The notes under the pieces were generated by a model, which made no database searches, had not been told where the DNA came from, and saw nothing but the letters and a program-made list of their open reading frames with translations. From positions 150,870 through 214,869 of the forward strand of contig URSC01000003.1 in NCBI GenBank assembly GCA_900550465.1: 64,000 nucleotides of DNA, given 5' to 3'. The translations under genes and the position numbers were made by a program. Numbering within the stretch: position 1 is the first letter of the stretch; every line of letters begins with the position of its first letter. The stretch is from an uncultured Alistipes sp. (GTDB lineage: Bacteria; Bacteroidota; Bacteroidia; Bacteroidales; UBA932). Below are positions 60,760 through 64,000 of the stretch, in pieces.

Positions 60760-61467
60760 TCAACGCAAATCCGTAATGTAGACCTCCGGATTCTCCAGCA
60801 GGCTCTCCGGAGGTGTCCACTCTTCCTGAGCCAATGCTCCGAGTCCCCTTGCGGACAGAATCCGCAGGTCATACTTGTCTCCGTTGCGGCTCTCATACAC
60901 TATCGACACCGGCAGCAGTGTCTTCTGTGAGATGGTGAATTCTATCAGGATATAGGCCGCATTGCGGTCCTTGGAGGCCATGGACAGCTGCCATGCGCCC
61001 TGCCCGTCCACAGGCGCTGCTGTTCCGCGCACCTGTCCGCGGAAAGTGTAGTCCCCGGGACGCGCCTTGCGCAGGACAGCGAAAGGATTCTCTGCCGGGT
61101 CCGTAGAAGCCGTATCATGTGGAAATACCGTAATCTCCTGAGCCCCCTCGTCATATATCCACTTTGAGACCCCGTCACAGTAAACAGTCAGCAGCGAGCC
61201 TTCCAGACGGAAACATTCTCCCTGCGCGATAAATCTTCCGGACTCTTCCCCCAGCAGGTCCCCTGCCCCGTTCTCCGCACGGAACTCGAAAGTAAACTCA
61301 GCAGCGCCCAACGCATCCAGAGCCTGCCTCATCCGGTCGAGCAGTTCTTCAGGCTTAGGCGCACGGCTTCCGGAGGCAACCTGGGCCGCCGCCCTCTGTC
61401 CCGGCAACAGGAGACAGAGGCAGAATATTGACATTATTATAAAGGAGTGCCTGTTAAATTTTCTCAT
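60760..61467 (-). CDS. lolA: LolA-like outer-membrane lipoprotein carrier
   Basis: 235 residues with a signal peptide (MRKFNRHSFIIMSIFCLCLLL...AAAQ). LolA fold: PEELLDRMRQAL, FTFEFRAENGAGDLLGEESG, then GVSKWIYDEGAQEITVFPHD. It carries lipoproteins across the periplasm. It is 12 bases downstream of ftsK, the usual Bacteroidota pair. Confidence 0.87.
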   Translation of the reverse strand: MRKFNRHSFIIMSIFCLCLLLPGQRAAAQVASGSRAPKPEELLDRMRQALDALGAAEFTFEFRAENGAGDLLGEESGRFIAQGECFRLEGSLLTVYCDGVSKWIYDEGAQEITVFPHDTASTDPAENPFAVLRKARPGDYTFRGQVRGTAAPVDGQGAWQLSMASKDRNAAYILIEFTISQKTLLPVSIVYESRNGDKYDLRILSARGLGALAQEEWTPPESLLENPEVYITDLR

Positions 61468-61479
61468 TTTCCTAAACCA

Positions 61480-64000
61480 TCATAACGTAGACAAAAGTTC
61501 ATCCAGCGACTCCAGACTGGTAATCCTCACCTGACGGGGCTTGCTGCCCTCCGAGGGACCGACGATACCTGCATCCTCCAGCTGGTCCATGATACGGCCC
61601 GCACGGTTGTAACCCAGATTCATCTTGCGCTGGATGAGCGATGTAGAGCCCTGCTGTTCCCGGACTATCAGACGGGCGGCCTCCTTGAACAGATCGTCCC
61701 TGGCTCCGCCGGAGAGTTTCTTGACAGGTCCGTCCTCCCCGTCCTCCATCTCGCACTCGGGCAGCAGATAGGCTCCGCCGAAACCTGCCTGGGAGGATAT
61801 GAATGTCGCGATATTCTCCACCTCCGGAGTGTCTATGAAGGCGCACTGCACCCTGACAGGCTCGCTGCTGCCGGTGGATATCAGCATGTCGCCCCGTCCC
61901 ACCAGCTGGTTGGCTCCAGTCTGGTCCAGAATCGTCTTGGAGTCGATGCTGGACATCACGCGGAAAGCGATACGGGCCGGGAAGTTGGCCTTGATAGTAC
62001 CCGTGATGATATTCGTAGTAGGCCTCTGGGTGGCGATGACCAGGTGTATGCCGATGGCCCTGGCCAGCTGGGCCAGACGGGCTATGGGTTCCTCTATCTC
62101 GCGGCCGGCTGTCATCAGCAGGTCCGCGAACTCGTCGATGATCACCACGATATATGGCATGTACTCGTGTCCCTTGTAGGGATTGAGCCTGCGTGACAGG
62201 AACTTCTCGTTGTACTCCTTGACGTTGCGGACCGACGCGGCCTTGAGCAGGTCGTAGCGGTGGTCCATCAGCTTGCACAGCGAACGGAGAGTATAGACTA
62301 CCCGCTTGGTGTCTGTGATGATGGCCTCCTCCGCATCCGGGAGCTTGGCCAGATAGTGCTTCTCCAGAGGCGAGTATAGCGAGAGCTCCACCTTCTTCGG
62401 GTCCACCAGCACGAACTTGAGTTCAGAAGGGTGCTTCTTATACAGCAGGGAAGTGATAATAGCGTTCAGACCCACCGACTTACCCTGACCGGTAGCTCCG
62501 GCCACCAGCAGGTGGGGCATCTTGGCCAGGTCGAAGGACATGGCCTCGTTCGATATCGTCCGTCCGATCACCACCGGCAGGTCGTACTTGGCCGCATTGA
62601 ACTTCGGGTCCTCCATAATCGACTTCATGGACACGATGCTGGGCTTCTCGTTGGCCACCTCTATGCCGATTGCGTTGGTTCCGGCCAGGGTCACCACCCT
62701 CACTCCGCGGGCCGCCAGCGAACGGGCGATATCGTCCTCCAGCCTCATGATCTGGGCCACGCGCACACCGGGAGCGGGAACCACCTCATACAGCGTAACG
62801 GTCGGACCGACCCTCGCCGAAATCTTCGAAATACTTATCTTGTAGTCCTTGAGAGTCGTGACTATACGGCGGTTGTTCTTCTCCAGCTCCTCCCGCGACA
62901 CCTCGTGCATCTGGTCCGAGTAATCCTTGAGCAGGGACAGGTCCGGCATCCGGTAGGTCGACAGACTCAGACGGGGGTCATAGCGGGTGCGCCACTGCTC
63001 GTCCGTAAGAACAGCGGAATAATCCGAAGTATCCCCGTTGAGAACCTGCAGAGGCGGAATATCCTGAGCCACTGTCTCCGCCGTATTGCCGGCCGCGGCG
63101 GCAGCCACCGTTCCGACAGCAGCGGCAGCAGGAGACTCACCGGCAGGAGCGGAAACCTGAGGAACCTGCACTGCTGCGGCCTGCGGTTCAGACCGCGCAG
63201 GCTCCGGCACAGGCTGTTCGATTATCTCGAAGACGGGACCGTCGGGCTGTTTCGGGCTTTCCTCCGTTTCATCCCCATCCTCTTCCTCTTCCTCTTCCTC
63301 ATCCCCGTCATCCTCATCCTCCTCGTCCCAGTCCTCCTCTTCTTCCTCTTCCTCCTCTTCCTCATTGTCCCCGTCGGGGCCGTCATCCCCGGTCATCCCG
63401 GCATCCTCTTCCGGAGACTGCGCCCCGGCCGCCTCCCTCTTGGCGAAGAGCGAGTCAAAGAATGCCGTTATCTTCCTGACAATCCTGGTATTCAGAAGAA
63501 TTATCCACAGCACCAGGAAGAACACTATGATACATGCCGCTCCGAAGACTCCCGTCATGGAGACAAGCCATTCATTGATATAGTAGCCGTAGGAACCTCC
63601 GGCGCCGTCCCCGAAGAGAGCTTTCGCGGAAGTGAAGGAAAATATGAAGGAAAATGCCGTGGAAAGCACGATACATCCCATCAGCGACAGGGCAAACAGG
63701 CGCAACAGGCGCACACGCCCCTTGCGGAAGCAGTAGACCGCCACTCCGGCAAAGAAGAAGGGTATGATGAAGGCACCCAGGCCGAACCATCTGGAAACAA
63801 GAAGGTTGGCCGAAAGAAAACCGAGCTTTCCGCCTATATTCTCCGCAGTCACGATATTGCTGAAGAGGTTGTCGTCCGAGAGCAGGCTCTGGTCCTCCGC
63901 CCAGGTAAACAGGTAGGACAGAAGGGATACAAACGTAAAAATGGAGAGGATGGCAAACACCACCCCCGCCACGAAGCGCACTACCTCGTTCTGCAGGAAT
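61480..64000 (-). CDS. ftsK: DNA translocase FtsK/SpoIIIE (N-terminus beyond window)
   Basis: At least 839 codons, still open at the right edge. The GTG at 63981 is not a convincing start, since the frame before it reads FLQNEVVRFVAG as in the family. Four or five N-terminal membrane helices (to about residue 165) come first, then an acidic linker (about 206-241, nearly all D and E), and an Ala/Pro-rich linker. The motor has HLLVAGATGQGKSVGLNA and VVIIDEFADLLM. The C-terminal gamma winged helix (GSTSLIQRKMNLGYNRAGRI) reads KOPS-like sites. It moves chromosome termini at division. The E/D run is encoded by a CTC/CTT-rich tract at 63258-63366. Confidence 0.95.
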   Translation of the reverse strand, partial: FLQNEVVRFVAGVVFAILSIFTFVSLLSYLFTWAEDQSLLSDDNLFSNIVTAENIGGKLGFLSANLLVSRWFGLGAFIIPFFFAGVAVYCFRKGRVRLLRLFALSLMGCIVLSTAFSFIFSFTSAKALFGDGAGGSYGYYINEWLVSMTGVFGAACIIVFFLVLWIILLNTRIVRKITAFFDSLFAKREAAGAQSPEEDAGMTGDDGPDGDNEEEEEEEEEEDWDEEDEDDGDEEEEEEEDGDETEESPKQPDGPVFEIIEQPVPEPARSEPQAAAVQVPQVSAPAGESPAAAAVGTVAAAAAGNTAETVAQDIPPLQVLNGDTSDYSAVLTDEQWRTRYDPRLSLSTYRMPDLSLLKDYSDQMHEVSREELEKNNRRIVTTLKDYKISISKISARVGPTVTLYEVVPAPGVRVAQIMRLEDDIARSLAARGVRVVTLAGTNAIGIEVANEKPSIVSMKSIMEDPKFNAAKYDLPVVIGRTISNEAMSFDLAKMPHLLVAGATGQGKSVGLNAIITSLLYKKHPSELKFVLVDPKKVELSLYSPLEKHYLAKLPDAEEAIITDTKRVVYTLRSLCKLMDHRYDLLKAASVRNVKEYNEKFLSRRLNPYKGHEYMPYIVVIIDEFADLLMTAGREIEEPIARLAQLARAIGIHLVIATQRPTTNIITGTIKANFPARIAFRVMSSIDSKTILDQTGANQLVGRGDMLISTGSSEPVRVQCAFIDTPEVENIATFISSQAGFGGAYLLPECEMEDGEDGPVKKLSGGARDDLFKEAARLIVREQQGSTSLIQRKMNLGYNRAGRIMDQLEDAGIVGPSEGSKPRQVRITSLESLDELLSTL

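Noticed and set aside
1..64000. tRNA and rRNA genes, intact insertion sequences, integrase or attachment sites
   Set aside because: I looked for T-loop-like GGTTCGAnTCC, rRNA-like blocks, DDE/HUH transposase motifs and tyrosine recombinase motifs, and saw none that hold up.

Overview
The window comes from a GC-rich member of the Bacteroidota, most likely order Bacteroidales; I cannot fix the genus. The evidence is the many intergenic -7 boxes of the TAnnTTTG type, with Shine-Dalgarno sites mostly absent. The gene content also fits: DUF4252 proteins beside an ECF sigma factor and anti-sigma factor, DUF3857/transglutaminase exoproteins, a GH2/GH63-like glycosidase pair, Rpn (PD-(D/E)XK) nucleases, an FtsK-LolA pair and an electron-bifurcating [FeFe]-hydrogenase.

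Layout. 1-4.6 kb: end of a tripartite RND metal/drug efflux operon (adaptor, pump, TolC-like protein). 4.7-8.6 kb: a decaying patch with a DUF1963 gene, an Rpn nuclease and at least four broken genes. 8.6-16.7 kb: a tight M28 peptidase-like - uvrB - relA-type - uvrA run. 16.7-18.4 kb: gene-poor DNA with REP-like palindromes and remnants. 18.4-22.1 kb: an exported phosphatase, an AGCS amino-acid symporter and prfA.

22.2-34.1 kb, all on the minus strand: HydABC, a [2Fe-2S] thioredoxin-like ferredoxin, and a signalling block of two HATPase proteins, a PHP protein, two DRTGG proteins and a second hydrogenase homologue that keeps the H-cluster cysteines but lacks the proton-relay cysteine. Two DUF3857 exoproteins lie directly upstream. 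This is the most coherent multi-gene system here. Its parts resemble known fermentative H2 systems, and the role of the signalling block is inferred.

34.2-47.7 kb: tcdA, mazG, an Rpn remnant, rtcB, an unusual AAA+ ATPase, an exonuclease, a phosphatase, a MNT/HEPN pair, a 47-aa ORF behind a structured leader, an SpoU methyltransferase, a DIP1984 protein, an antitoxin with a truncated toxin, a DUF234-type ATPase and a WYL regulator. 47.7-55.1 kb: the ECF sigma operon, then the glycosidase pair. 55.2-64 kb: a CoA-transferase, a macro-like/PARG fusion, a large nested inverted-repeat element, enolase, rubredoxin, a Nudix hydrolase, LolA, and FtsK running off the right edge.

The strongest candidates for something new are the 47-aa ORF with its roughly 310-nt structured leader (42782-43247), the nested inverted-repeat element at 58088-58274, the macro-like/PARG fusion, and the signalling block of the hydrogenase cluster. 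No tRNA, rRNA, CRISPR array, intact transposase or integrase was found.
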